From NCBI GenBank assembly GCA_023238725.1, contig CM041534.1:23062303-23126302 (forward strand): a DNA stretch of 64,000 nt. The letters are read 5' to 3'. Under the pieces are notes generated by a model, which was given only the letters and a program-made list of their open reading frames with translations, did not search any database and was not told where the DNA came from. Positions 26,735-38,799 of this stretch are shown here, piece after piece; position 1 is the first letter of the stretch, and each line of letters opens with the position of its first letter. Both the position numbers and the translations under genes were made by a program. Origin of the DNA: Scortum barcoo (taxonomy: Eukaryota > Chordata > Actinopteri > Centrarchiformes > Terapontidae).

Positions 26735-28183
26735 GCCGTGCAGATGAGTCTAATATCTAACTCACACACACTGTATTGTTTGGAGAAAAGTTACAGATTT
26801 TTTTTCCAGTTTTTCCAACATGAATATAATGTCAAAATAATAAAAATGTCTCATCACGAGGCTCATTAGCGAGTTAATAATAACAATAATACTTCAGTGT
26901 GATCACAAAATGTAAACATGTAAGAGGTTGACTGTTCTTTATGTTATGCCAGTTGTTATCCACAGATATGTTTCTGTTAAGTTTTAGTGCCATTTTTTAA
27001 AAAAGTTTCTGAATCTTGAGACTAATAAGTGTCATGTTAAGTAAGGATCAGCGTGGACCACGTGCTGCGTAATGCAGAGCACAACAGCTAAAATAACTCA
27101 AATAAATGAATACTGCATTGTTTGTGTTTCGCAAAATGGCTCATGGTGTAAGAATCACACAAAAGGCATTTTCCACGGTGCATGGAAAATAATAAAATTA
27201 GAGAAAATACTACAAAAGTCAAGAGACGTAAACATAAAATAGTTTACAAAAAAAGTTTGCAGCATAAAATATATGAATTAAAATGATGTACAAGCGAAAA
27301 GAGATTTACATGACAGGAGTGTGCAAAAAGTTCACAGTATAAAATATAAAGATTATGTGCAGTGTGCAAAGATAATGCAGAAAAATGTGTTAATATCACA
27401 GTCCGATGTGGAAACATTACATTAAAGTCAACTGTAGTGTTTATATTAGACATTATGTTTACTTGCATGCTCTGAGTGTGTTCTTATTTGTGAAACGGCT
27501 GTTGTTGAGTCACGCCAACAATCAACCATTTAAACTTCCATTTGCCTCAAAACAAGTCAGAAACACTGTAGTGATGATTTGATATACAAAATATGAAGGT
27601 TATGTGATCAACAAACACCTTGAAAACACACCAAATCTGGCCTGTGTTTGGCTCTCAGCTCATGATGGTGTAAATTTTTAGAAACAGGTCACAAATATTT
27701 AGTTTCATATCTAAAAAAATGCGCTCCAATTTCATAAAACATGTGGCCACTGCATTTTTAGCTTTTAGTAAAGTTTTCTCAACCTGCATAAATTTGTTGC
27801 TCTGGTAATGCATTTTTGGGGACTATTTTTACCTGCATGGTTATTGACAAAACCCATTTGTTGCTCTGGTGAGTATTTCCAGCAGCACAATGGTTTTTGT
27901 ACAAAAATGGAGCTCTGCGGCGCAAAAGAAGAAGAAGATAAAGAGTTTTTTTTTCATGTGATTGTTTGAGAATATCGGAGGCTTTTCTTCTTTTCTTCAG
28001 AGGAACAAAGAAAACAAATTTGGTCTGCTTAGCTGAGTGGTCATTAAAGTGAATAATCAAATAATCGTGAAAATATTTGCCATGTTTTTTAGCCTGTTTG
28101 AAGTTTAACTGGCTGCTCTGTTGGTCATTTTGTCCATATGGGAACTTAAAATTTAATATTTTGGGAAAACTGATTTGATTTGA
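26735..28183. other. kcnj1: spacer upstream of kcnj1
   Basis: AT-rich sequence; the region should contain the kcnj1 promoter or an intron behind a non-coding first exon, but neither can be placed by eye. Nothing else is supportable. Confidence 0.4.
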
Positions 28184-28390
28184 CCGGTGTGAGGTGAGTT
28201 CCCTGCTGTGAAATAAACGATAATAATCCCTGATGTTCTGCTCTCTCCAGCTCCATTGGATGTTCCAGCTGCTGCGGTGTGAGGTGACCGTCCAGCCGCG
28301 CTGTGAAATAAACGATAATACATCCCGATGTTCTGCTCTCTACGAACCAGCTCCAGGATGTTCCAGCTGCTGCAGGGTCACCTCCAGCCG
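28184..28390 (+). repeat. about 95-bp tandem duplication across the kcnj1 start
   Basis: Copy 1 begins near 28184 (ggtgtgaggtga, tgaaataaacgataat, tgttctgctctct, ggatgttccagctgctgc). Copy 2 begins near 28276 with the same order. Matching points are 28211/28306, 28233/28328 and 28260/28358, so the offset is 95 bp, becoming 98 bp after a small insertion (acgaa). A third partial start, 'gggtcacctccagccgc', echoes 'aggtgaccgtccagccgc' of the second unit. The real start codon lies in copy 2. Confidence 0.88.
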
Positions 28391-29506
28391 CCCGGACACC
28401 GAGGCCGAACCACCCGCCTCGTCACCAAAGACGGCCGCTGCAACATTGAGTTTGGCAACATCGAGTACAGCAACCACTTTGCGTACCTGCTGGACTTCTG
28501 GAACACCTTTGTGGAGATCCGCTGGCGTTTCGTCTTCCTCCTTTTCGTGGCTTCCTTCACGGGCAGCTGGTTCGTTTTCAGCCTGCTGTGGTACTGGATC
28601 GCGAAGAGCAACGGGGATCTGACGGGGCAGAACCGCACAGATGGACACATCCAGTGTATAGACAATGTTAATGGCCTCACGACGGCGTTCCTCTACTCCC
28701 TGGAGACCCAGACCACCATCGGGTACGGTGGCAGGGCGCTGACCGGGCACTGTGCTGGCACCGTGGCTCTGATCATCATCCAATCTCTAATTGGCGTCTT
28801 CATCAACTGTTTCATGTGTGGCGTCATCTTGGCCAAGATCTCGTTACCCAAAAAAAGAGCCAAGACTGTTACCTTCAGCGACACAGCTGTTATCTGCTTG
28901 AAGAAAGGAAGTCTGTGTCTCCTTATCAGGGTGGCAAACCTCCGAAAGACCTTACTGATCGGCAGCCAGATCTACGGCAAGTTGCTCAGGACAACGACCA
29001 CCCCAGATGGAGAGACCATCATCCTGGACCAGGTGGACATTGACTTCATGGTCGACGCCGGCAAGGATAACTTGTTTTTTGTTTGCCCGCTGACTCTCTA
29101 CCACGTGATTAACAGATCGAGCCCTTTCTACGAGCTGTCAGCTGACTCCCTCCACCAGCAGGACTTTGAGCTGGTGGTCTTTCTGGATGGGACGGCCGAG
29201 TCCACCAGCTCCGCCTGTCAGGTCCGAACCTCCTACGTCCCGCAGGAGATTAAGTGGGGATACAGTTTCCTGCCCATCATCTCCCGAACCAAGACGGGAA
29301 AATACCGCGTAGACTTCTCCAACTTTTCCAAAAGCGTTCGGGTCACCACGCCACACTGCGTCCTCTGCTTCGAGACGGACTCGGACCAGAGAAACCACAA
29401 CCACAACAACCACAGAGAGGAAAACCACAACAACAAGTTTGGGATTGACAACCCGGGGTTCCAGGTGATCGACATTCACGACTCTGTGGACATCACTAAA
29501 ATGTGA
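28358..29506 (+). CDS. kcnj1: inward-rectifier K+ channel, Kir1.1/ROMK type
   Basis: A single 382-residue open frame closely resembles vertebrate KCNJ1 (about 372-391). The N-terminal [15 protein letters not shown] leads to M1 at about 57-80, an extracellular loop with an NRT glycosylation site (92-94), the pore with filter TIGYG (120-124), and M2 at about 134-158. Cys100 and Cys132 fit the conserved extracellular disulfide. Asn150 in M2 matches the ROMK Asn that gives weak rectification. The cytoplasmic domain has the PIP2-site block KKRAKTVTF and CQVRTSYVP. The tail ends T-K-M, the ROMK PDZ ligand. I chose ATG 28358 because it aligns with the ROMK2 start (MFKHL...); an in-frame ATG at 28328 would add ten residues. 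An Asn/His-rich stretch at 346-360 is a lineage feature. kcnj1 moves K+ across epithelial membranes. Paralog identity (a or b) is not decided. Confidence 0.95.
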   Translation: MFQLLQGHLQPPGHRGRTTRLVTKDGRCNIEFGNIEYSNHFAYLLDFWNTFVEIRWRFVFLLFVASFTGSWFVFSLLWYWIAKSNGDLTGQNRTDGHIQCIDNVNGLTTAFLYSLETQTTIGYGGRALTGHCAGTVALIIIQSLIGVFINCFMCGVILAKISLPKKRAKTVTFSDTAVICLKKGSLCLLIRVANLRKTLLIGSQIYGKLLRTTTTPDGETIILDQVDIDFMVDAGKDNLFFVCPLTLYHVINRSSPFYELSADSLHQQDFELVVFLDGTAESTSSACQVRTSYVPQEIKWGYSFLPIISRTKTGKYRVDFSNFSKSVRVTTPHCVLCFETDSDQRNHNHNNHREENHNNKFGIDNPGFQVIDIHDSVDITKM

Positions 29507-30328
29507 CAGACTGGAAAAACTGAAAGTGACTCAGCATGTGGAACATAAGATGACCACTTCCTTTCAAGCAAAGTTTTGCTATTAGTTGGCCTGAAGAATC
29601 GATGACGAAATATTTGGCCAAGTTTTGTCCTCCAGTGAACTTTTGAATTAATCCTCTCCTGCACCAAGATGGGAAGTTACTGTGAGGATTTCTCAAAGTT
29701 CAAAGGTCACCACGCCACACTGCATCCACTATTTCGAGATGGATTTGGACCAGAAAGAGAAATCACAATCACAACCAAGAAGAAAAACACAACCGGTGAT
29801 TGACATTCATCGCTAACATGTGACAGATTCAAAAAAACAAAAGTGATTCAGGATGTTGGACATTGAACTGTGAACACCAATTTGTTTGCCACTTCCTTTT
29901 TCAGTTTTGCTATTAGTTTGTCTGAAGAATCGATGAAGAAATATTTGGCCATTCCTCATCCTGCAGTAAACTTTTGACTTGCCCAACATCTCCTGCACCA
30001 AGATGGAAAAGCACCATGTGGATTTCTTAAACTTTTCCAAAAGCCTTCAGGTCACACTGCATACATTGCTTTAATCCAGACTCGTACCAGAAAAACCACA
30101 ACCAAGAAAATCACATCAGAAGAAGTTGTGGATTGACTATCTAGGGTTCAGGGTGATGGACATTCACGACTTTACGGACACAAAGTGACTCAGGGTGTTG
30201 GGACATTAAAGCGTAAAGAAAAAACTTATCTCACTTCCTTTTAATCAAAGTTTTGCTATTAGGCCTGACGAATTGATTAAGAAATATGTGGCCAATGCTG
30301 CTTCCGCAAGTGAACTTTTGAATTAACC
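29281..30328 (+). repeat. three-copy tandem repeat: kcnj1 3' coding end plus 3' flank
   Basis: Unit 1 (29281-29655) is functional: the last ~225 coding bases, the stop and the following flank. Units 2 (29656-29989) and 3 (29990-30328) repeat it in order. Landmarks are 'ctcctgcaccaagatgg', 'acttttccaaaag', 'caccacgccacactgc', 'gacattcac/tcg', 'atgtgacag', 'gtgattcaggatgt', 'cacttcctttt', 'agttttgctattag', 'gaagaatcgatgaagaaat' and 'gtgaacttttgaatta'. Coding-derived parts of units 2 and 3 have lost frame, so they act at most as 3' UTR. Confidence 0.9.
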
Positions 30329-30835
30329 GTCAGCTTTTTTTATGCCTCGAACAGCAGAAACATGCAAAGTGAGGATAAAAAAATTCAGACATGAGCGCCC
30401 GTTAAGCTTTTGCTCAGCAGCTCATTACAGTCAAAGCACCTTTTGGGGACTTGTGACTTTGTCTACGTAAAGTGTGGAAGAGGGAGAAAGAGGGATTGAA
30501 GTTTTGATGCATGGAAAATGAAAGGGGTAAAATACTGGATGGCACAGTGGGTACTTCTTGAGGAGATTAAGGTCTGAGCCTGTTATAATGAAAAACTGTG
30601 TGGGAAGGAAATAAAAAGTAGGACAGGCCTTTTGAGTTTTCTCATTATTCCAACTAAACCACTAACTGTGTGCTGTTTTTTTTCTGTCGTGTTGACAGCT
30701 TTTGTATGCCTTGATAATTAGGAGACTGTGAACACAGCTGCTAAATGTGATGATTTTTTAATTGTGACCAGTCTACAGATCATACTGTGTAATACTGAAC
30801 CTTTTTTCTCAGGGAAACGTAACATCTGTAGGTCG
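30329..30835 (+). other. kcnj1: probable remainder of the kcnj1 3' UTR
   Basis: No new reading frame is seen between the duplicated block and the first good polyadenylation signal. The assignment to the transcript is inference from position. Confidence 0.4.
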
Positions 30836-30841
30836 AATAAA
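30836..30841 (+). terminator. kcnj1: candidate kcnj1 polyadenylation signal
   Basis: AATAAA is followed about 12 bases later by a T/G-rich stretch (ttttttctcaatttgtcgacttgttg read in part), typical of a cleavage region. If used, the transcript would contain all three duplicated 3' units. Confidence 0.5.
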
Positions 30842-30899
30842 CCGTTTTTTTCTCAATTTGTCGACTTGTTGTTCATTCTTTATGTCATTTAGTTGACTC

Positions 30900-31910
30900 A
30901 AAATGAAATATAATGTTGAATAATTGTAATATACAAGTACAAGCAGTTTTGCATTGGTACTTCCCTGCATTTCAGAGGGAAATAATGTACTTTTTATTTA
31001 AATACATGTTTATTTATATTTGGAAAATAAGATAAAAAGTACAAACTTTATAGATGCCTTGCAGGGAAATTGAAGTGTCACAGCACTTGTGACTGGTAAT
31101 ACTACAGTGTATAAATACTCTGTTATAAGTAAAAGTCCTGCATTACTTTTTAATGATGCATTGCTTTAAATTAAACAACCCCCAAATATATAAAACTGTT
31201 AAAATTGAAGATGTGCAGCTGTACAATGCAACATGCACATTAATATTTCTTCACATATATCAGATTACTGCACAATGAGTACTTTTACTTTTCATACTTT
31301 AAGTAGATGTTGCTGCTTATACTTGTTTACATCTCAGTTTTCTGGCTCCAACAGAGACTTCCTTGTTCTCATTATTAAGCAAGAGAGGAAATATTATGTA
31401 CTTAAGTCCAGTTAAACAAGTATTAAGAGATTTCAAACACACTGCAGACATTGTTAGTAGCTGTACATTGAAACTAAAGTAACTAAGTACTTTTACCCAA
31501 GTACTGCACTTCAGTACTGGAGTATTTCTATTTTTAAAGGGAAATATTAGCTTTAAAAATACAAGTGTATTTAGTGTATATTGGCGAATTACAGTCAAGT
31601 AATATTTGGTAGAAAATATAAGAAAAGGTGAAAGTGAGTACTGCGAGTCAGAGGCAATTTAAATATAAATTTGACAAGGTATTACAGATTAACCTACCCA
31701 GCAGTGTATAAAGTAGCTGAAAGCGACATACAAATCAATACATCACTAATCATAATCCAGTAATAATATATATATTTTGCTAAAATGAGCTGTTCTGCAT
31801 GAGGTACTTTAAGTTTCTGTATTTTTACTTGAGTAAGAGTTTGAATGATTGTATATTTACTTTTACCTGAGTAAAAGATCTGAATACGTCTTCCATCAAA
31901 GCTGGATGTT
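30900..31910. repeat. cluster of 'acttttact' teleost repeat fragments
   Basis: Patches include 'gtacttccctgcatttcag' with 'agggaaataatgtac' (30957-30990), 'tacttttacccaagtact' (31488-31505) and 'tatttttacttgagtaag', 'tacttttacctgagtaaaag' (31818-31880). They are diverged copies of a family seen elsewhere in the window. No coding frame is present. Confidence 0.5.
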
Positions 31911-34479
31911 ATCTTCACTATTAAAGTGAGTAAAAATACACAAAGAAGATCATTTAACACATGCAATTACTTCTTAATCAATAATCTTTTCTCTATTTTC
32001 ATTATTATTAAAAAAGGCAGCACACTAAGAGACTGTGACAGCTCTTCTGGCCACTAGAGAGCATCAGAGAGCTGCAGTGATTACCATAAAAATATTATTA
32101 TAAACAATTAATGCTGCAATAAAAATGTTTTTTATTTATTTTTTTATTTTTTCCAACCAAACTGTCCCAGTTCTGCCAGCCGACTCTCTTTCATATGCTC
32201 AGTGATGTCTGGAAAGGTTCAGAAACAAACCTGTGATGTTCACACTTTTTCCCAGATGAACCTGCAGTTTAGAAAGCAGCACCTGATGCCGACTCTGCTG
32301 CAGTGATGGACTCTGTGATGGCAGACTGTTCGTTTTAAAAATCATCTCCAGCACCAGGCGGGCTCCTCTGAAATGTCTTTCATCTCGTTTGGATTTACAG
32401 AGGCGAGTTAACTGGGCTTCATCTGCATAACAATGGAGAGAAAATACTGTTGAGAGGGAACGGCAAAAAAGAGAGAAAGCCAGAAGGAGAAAGAAGAGAG
32501 GCCGAGTGGAAGATATAACAGTGTATTTTAATCTGATAGATTGATAACCATCATACTTTAATACTTTAGGTGCAGGAGAGGGAGAGCGAACACACACAAG
32601 TGGAAGAAATACTCACATCTTGGCCCAAAAACACACTGTAAATACACTCTGCGAAAAATTAAAGGGCTCAAATGTACTTAAAGTGTTAAAAGTGAAAGCA
32701 GTAAAAATGTCCCCTGTTGTCTGTTCACTCATTGGATTATTTTTGGAGTTGTTTGATGTGAAGCTCATTTATTTGTCAAACTGCAGCTATTGATTATTTT
32801 CATTCTGAATTAATCTGCTTATTGTTTTCTCCATTAATCGATTGATTGTTTGGTTTGTAAAAATAGTGAGAAATATTGCCATAATGTTACGTCCAACCAA
32901 TTGTACAAAAATATTAAAAATAAATGAAATATGGAACAATCATTAAAATAGTCGCCAATTTACTTTAAAATCAAATCAGTTAATAGACTAATCAATGACA
33001 TGAAATATTCTGTTTTTTTCTTTTAAACTTTTTTCTCAAAATTATATGACTTCATTATTATAATTTCAGATGTTGTTTACATAAAAATGGCCAAAAATAT
33101 TCCATCGTAATTCTGAGAAATAATCTACAGCTGTTCTTCACTTCATTATAACATAACAATAAAATATTTACTTTATCAGATTTTGTGTTTTTTGAACACA
33201 ATGAAGCTACTGTGCTAACAAAAAAAAAAAAATCATTTAATCAATAAATCAAACTGATGACAAACGAGGAAAAAGTCACATCAGAGTGGCAAATGTATTT
33301 TATTGATGACTCCTGAATCCGTATGGGAAGCAGATGGACGAATCATTCCACGTGTAAACATGTTGTTAAGGTCACTTGAATGTGTCGGCAGGATGAAAAC
33401 TGTAATTAGACTGAAAGTCTTCAATAATTTGTCAACATGATCACATCAGTAGATCACTTTATGTAAAGCTGAGCATGCAGAAGAAAGTTTCCCAGCAGCC
33501 TTCGCTCAACCACCCAAAATTAAAAGATTAAAAGAAAAAATGGAGTCACTGCTGAATCGTTTCTTTCTTTTTTACAGAAAAAAATTGATCTAATTTTGGC
33601 AGGAGCCTCATAGATAAACAGTGTTTTTGCAGAGTATTTCCAGATTATTTCAGGCGCTCTTGATTAAAGAAATAGCTTAAAACTCATTCATGACCAAGAC
33701 AACTAAAGGAACATGCCACTAATTTGGATCCTTCATGTTTGGTCGACAGAAAATTCAAGCAATTTGGATAATAAATAAATCACTTAAGTCGTTTATCAAG
33801 CAAGGAGAAGCTTTTCATCTTCATCATCATTGGCAAGATCATCAAACACAAATATCCATTGAAAGTGTTGAAAAATTCACTTTTAACAGAATGATGATGC
33901 TAAAAGAAAAGCTAATGGGTCACCAAAGTTGTTAAAATACATCCTGATGTGAACCTGAGAGGAAAATTAGGACAATTAAGACTCTTATTCTGGAGACCAT
34001 GAATGTCTTTTATGGCGATGCATCAAATGTTTGTTGAGATATTTCAGTCTGGACCAAAGTTATGGGGATAGACGTGTTATGCTGCATCATGTTATGAGAA
34101 AATGTGCACAAATTCCAACTATTACTGCTGCAATTTTATCAAGGAAATCCCAAATTGTGATTGTAATTACATACAAGACCTCTGATGGAGGAAATGTCAT
34201 GTAAACACAGCGAAAATGAGTAACCTGCACTCAGAAAACACGATCATAGAGCCTTCTTGCTGTGAGATAATACCGCTAACTGCTGAGCAACTCTGCTGCC
34301 TTTTAATTACCTATTAAATTATTGATTAATTAGTGTGGGTAATGGAGCTACCTTTCATTTAGGGCCTCAGTTCTGGTGTGTAATTACCGCTGTGCTTTCA
34401 TTTTCCCTGCAGACACACACAAACACGCCTTTCAGCTCCCAATAAAGCTGAAGTGGCTTCGACATTACAGATGCTAAAA
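31911..34479. other. intergenic spacer between kcnj1 and the minisatellite
   Basis: No gene is supported. A forward copy of the 'gactgcagctaatgattc' family lies at about 32640-33010. A 132-codon minus-strand frame at 32199-32597 resembles nothing I know. Confidence 0.5.
32640..33010 (+). repeat. degenerate teleost interspersed repeat
   Basis: Ordered patches 'gtacttaaagtgttaaaag', 'aaatgtcccctgttgtctg', 'aactgcagctattgattatt', 'ttctccattaatcgattg' and 'atagtgagaaatattgcc' match the copy at 53100-53600 in the same order. Confidence 0.6.
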
Positions 34480-34483
34480 GCCT

Positions 34484-35285
34484 GACTTTAGTAAATTCAA
34501 TGTGCAGTATGCTAACGAAAATGGTATGTAGAGTACAACTGAAGTAAATTTAACGTGGAGTGTGCTTAAATTTAAATAATTGGTAATAAATTACCATAAA
34601 TTTAAAGTTTAGTTTGATAATCTACTTTTATGTGGAAGGTGCTTAAGTCAATGTATTGTAGAGTATGCTAAAGTTAATTTAATATATAGTATGCTACAGT
34701 AGCTGCAAATGTACTTTATGTTAACATAAACTTAATGTGTAGGATGTTAATAGAATTTAAGTACAGTGTGTTTACGTAAATTTTATGCAGCGGTATGTTA
34801 ATGTAAATTTAATGTACAGTGTGTTAACATACATGAAAGTGCAATATGCTGACACAATGTCATGTACAGCATGCTAAAATAAATGTAATGTGCAGCATGC
34901 TAACATTTATTTAATTACTTAGGAAAATACAGTATGCTAACGAAAATCTAATGTAACATAATCTAAATTTAATGTTCAGTATGTAAATGTAATTTAATAT
35001 GAGGTATGCTAAAGTAAATTTAATATATAGTGTTAAAGTAAATGTAATATACAGTAAGTTAACGTGAACCTAATGTGCAGTATGTTCATGTTAACTTAAT
35101 GTTCACTATGTTAACTAAATGAATGTGCAATATATTGCAATATATTGCATATAAATTTCATGTACAGTACGCTAACAAGTACATATAATGTGCAGATGCT
35201 AATACAAATTTAATGTTCACTATGTTATTAATCTAATGTGCAGTATGCTAACGTAAACAACTGTGCAGTGAGTTCACATATATTT
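34484..35285 (+). repeat. degenerate minisatellite, unit about 25-30 bp, ~30 copies
   Basis: Variants of aatttaatgtgcagtatgct followed by aacgtaa recur for about 800 bp. Clear copies include those at about 34499, 34815, 34880, 35067 and 35235. Copies differ by substitutions and small indels, so the array is old. No open reading frame spans it and no gene overlaps. Confidence 0.85.
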
Positions 35286-38200
35286 ACGTTTACAGTATTA
35301 TAACAAACGTAATGACGAAGCACAGTTGAGACGGAAAGGAATGACGTTCGTTTAGCAAAACAATTAAATTATTTTTTATATTTTGACTTGTTGATGGTGC
35401 CAGATGTGATATAATCAGGGGATCACCAAAGTTATTACAGTTCATCCGGTGGGGAACACGAATGTTCGGACTAAAATCATCCAATATTCTTTCAAACATT
35501 TCACTTCACAACAAAAGTAAACCTCATGATGGCACTAAAGGAAAAAACTGGATCACTAAAGTCAGTTGGATTCATTGTCTGAGAAGAATGAACATCTGGA
35601 CCAAATTTAATGCCAATTCAGTGAATAATTGATGAGAAGTATTTCATACTAAGTCAATGGCAGATGTTTTACAGAAAAATAAAACCTCAACCTCAGGATT
35701 GAAGTGGCAAAAGCTGAGTGTACTTCAGAGGTCACCGTGTTAAATCCCAGAAGTAAAAACCGCGGTGAGGAGATTCTGACATTTTCATTTCTGGCAGAAA
35801 ACTTTGCATAATTCCCTTTTTTTTCTCCTTTGCTATTGTTCTTTAAATTACGTCTCCGCTGAGCAGATTCGACACAAACACACATCATCAGCAAATCAGA
35901 TGTTCAGACGGCATCTCAGTGAGCCAGCTGGTCCGCTGCCAGAGAAAATATCCATCACGTTTACGGTTTAGCAGCTTCTCCGCCGCAGAGAGAGAAGCCG
36001 AGTATGGCCTAATGTACTCGATATGAATATTTCAGCATCGTTTTTGCTCAGCTGCGTCATAAAGGCCGGTTTCAAACGTCCCACAGGAACCGTCCACCAC
36101 TGCACATAATTTACTTTTTAATTTACAGTCTTAAATCATCAGTGAATTATAATTTCCCCCCAAAAATGACGCATTTTATTGAGCTAAAATCAATCACGAC
36201 TTGTTCCATGTGAAGCTTTTTTCGCCCACTTTAGAGGACAGATGATGTTTTATGTGGTTTTCTCTCCCAGCTGGACTTGTGATATAAAGCAGTGACCTTC
36301 TAGTCAAACACCTGCTGCCATTAAGATAAAGAGCTGTTATTTTTTCCCTCTATTAATCATTTACTGCCTCTGTAAATGTGAACTAATGCAATATACTTTA
36401 AATTAAATAATGAAAAAAATGTACTAATGAGAAGATTTAAAGCAAAGATTATAATGGTGGTTAATAATTCAACAGTACTAAGCGTACTGAAGAAGTCAAA
36501 TCATCCAGTTATTTAAACCTGTTAGAAAACGGTTGCTTATTTACACGTTAGCCGTTGTTTATCTGGCCTCTGTTCAGTTTTTATCTTATCTTCTTATCTT
36601 ATCTAGTTTTTGCCTCTCTAAGTCTGCATATAACAGGTAGCGTGTAAAAACAAAACAATGTGCTCAGATTGCAAAGGTTAAAGGTTAAATTAAAGGTTTT
36701 ACACTTAAACTGCCTTTAGCAAGAGTTAATGGTAATCTGAGTATTTTGCTTTGTGTCCAGTTATTTTACACATTCATGCATTTTGAGTTGCATAAAAGTC
36801 AAAATCCTCTCACTTTAAAGAGCGCGGCTGTTGTAAAGGTAAGTAAATATGACAATACAAACAATAAAGTATGCCGGGATTGGCCACAATGAGTACAGCA
36901 ACTTTAATAAAACAACGTTAAGTGGATTTTTGTAGTTGTTTTTAATACATAAATTAAAGTTTTAAAGACATAACTATGCACAAATAGGAAGTTTTCGTCT
37001 GCCTGACATTGAACAACGTAAAGCAAACATATTCAACATTCAACATAACTGAAAATATTTCTACTTTATATTAATAATTCTTGACTTTTCTAGTTTTTCT
37101 TTTCATGTCTTAATCACCTCCGGACCCCTCAAATTTACCCTGCGGCCTCTCGTGGGGACCTGACCCACCTATTGGGAACCACTGCTGTCTGTACCACCAT
37201 TCGGTTTTATTTGATTTTATCCGTCTTTTGGATGTTTTTGAAGGTACTATATTTGACTTCTCCTGTGTATTTGTAACCTACTTAACTCGCAGCTTGAACA
37301 ATATAAAAAAAGATTTACTTTCTGTTCCTAACTTGATAAAAACGACTTTATTCTCAGCGTCTGTTTGTTTTTTGTTGACAGATTATATCCACACAGTTAT
37401 ATGATGTTAATAAGTACTTTTCTTCATGTGAATCAGTGGACTAAAACAACTTCCAACGAGGCGCTGCTTCCTCGTGGCCTGGAAAATATAAAAGCCGTGT
37501 CTTTAGATCATTTAGCGCAATTATTTTTGCTCGGAAAGCAACCGTCACAGCACATTATGACTGAACGTTACCCTGTGAGAAGATCTCAAACAAAATGTGT
37601 TTGAGATCTGATGTTTTGCGCAAAAAACACACATGGTGAAGCATCAGGAAACCTTGATTTATTTTATAATGATAGTAATGATAGTTACTGTTTGCATAGC
37701 TGTGACTTCACTATTTAATTCAGATTTTTTTTGTGTTTAAATATGAGGCTTCTGCAGGTTTTAAACACCTGAACAAAACGAAAGAAAAGTCAGCAGTGCA
37801 GTCAGAAGGCTGTGGCGTTTCGCAGCACGTTATTTAGCAGTTGGCTGGGATCTTTTTTCTTTTATCCCTCCTGGTGTAATCAGGTCGGAGATCATATTTT
37901 CCTTACAAAGCTGGCATTTCCGTCCTTCAGCTCAGTGGTTTTTTTTTGATGGCGAAGGGTTGCGACAGCCACGTGTGTCCAGTCAAACAAACTGTATATC
38001 CGTGCAACATGAGCCGATGTGGCTTTGTACGGATATTATTAGCTCGTCTTCACTCACTGCAGCTCTGATTGGCTTTGACAGTCGCTCGTAATCATCGTAC
38101 GAACGCCTGCAGCCTCAGCTCCTTCATCTCCAGATGCAAATCACGAGAAACGTTCGAGGGGGGTTTGGCTCGTCGAGTTGGCTGCACTTTATTTAGATCC

Positions 38201-38799
38201 TCTAAAGCAATGATCATTTGTTTTTTTTTTGTTTTTTTTAAACACCTTCCTCAACTGAAGGCTGCTGGGATAAATGCTTGATAGAAACGAGACACACATT
38301 ATATAACGAAACCACAGTCGCAGAAACAAGCACTTTACATTTTTTTTTAAACATTTCAAACACTTTAAGCGTCCAATCTTACATGAATCACCTGGTCTGA
38401 TTAAAATCCCATGAATTTGGTGGAGATGGTAAAAAGAAAAATAAAAAAATCTCCATGACGAATTGAGCAATAACAACCTTCATTCAGTCAAATCTCACAG
38501 CAACAGAACGTCGGAGGTGATCTGGTGTCACCATGGTTTAAAGTTAAAGAGTCTCTCTGGCGTGCACCTGTAAAAGGTGAGGTTTTCTGGGGGGGACATG
38601 AGATCCAAGGGGTCCGGACTCACCATCGTCCCGGGTCCCCCATGCTACAGGTTAAGAAGCGACGCTGCACTTTTGTTTCTCGAAGACCCTGAGTGGACAC
38701 AGAACTGCATGTTTGGTTGAAACCAGCGCCCATTTACGCCAAACGTTTACATCTTTTTCCAATTTTTTCCCATTTAACTCAAGGTTTTAATTAAAGGAA
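35286..38799. other. intergenic spacer downstream of the minisatellite
   Basis: No coding exon recognised. It contains a perfect hairpin at 37581-37609 and GC-richer patches near 35900-36080 and 37920-38180 that show no protein match. Confidence 0.5.
37581..37609. repeat. perfect 12-bp inverted repeat with 5-nt spacer
   Basis: agatctcaaaca at 37581-37592 pairs with tgtttgagatct at 37598-37609 around aaatg. No gene end abuts it, so its role is unknown. Confidence 0.8.

Noticed and set aside
32199..32597. 132-codon minus-strand open frame between kcnj1 and vps37d
   Set aside because: It resembles no protein family, has no splice context and its composition fits chance; nearby sequence is repeat debris.
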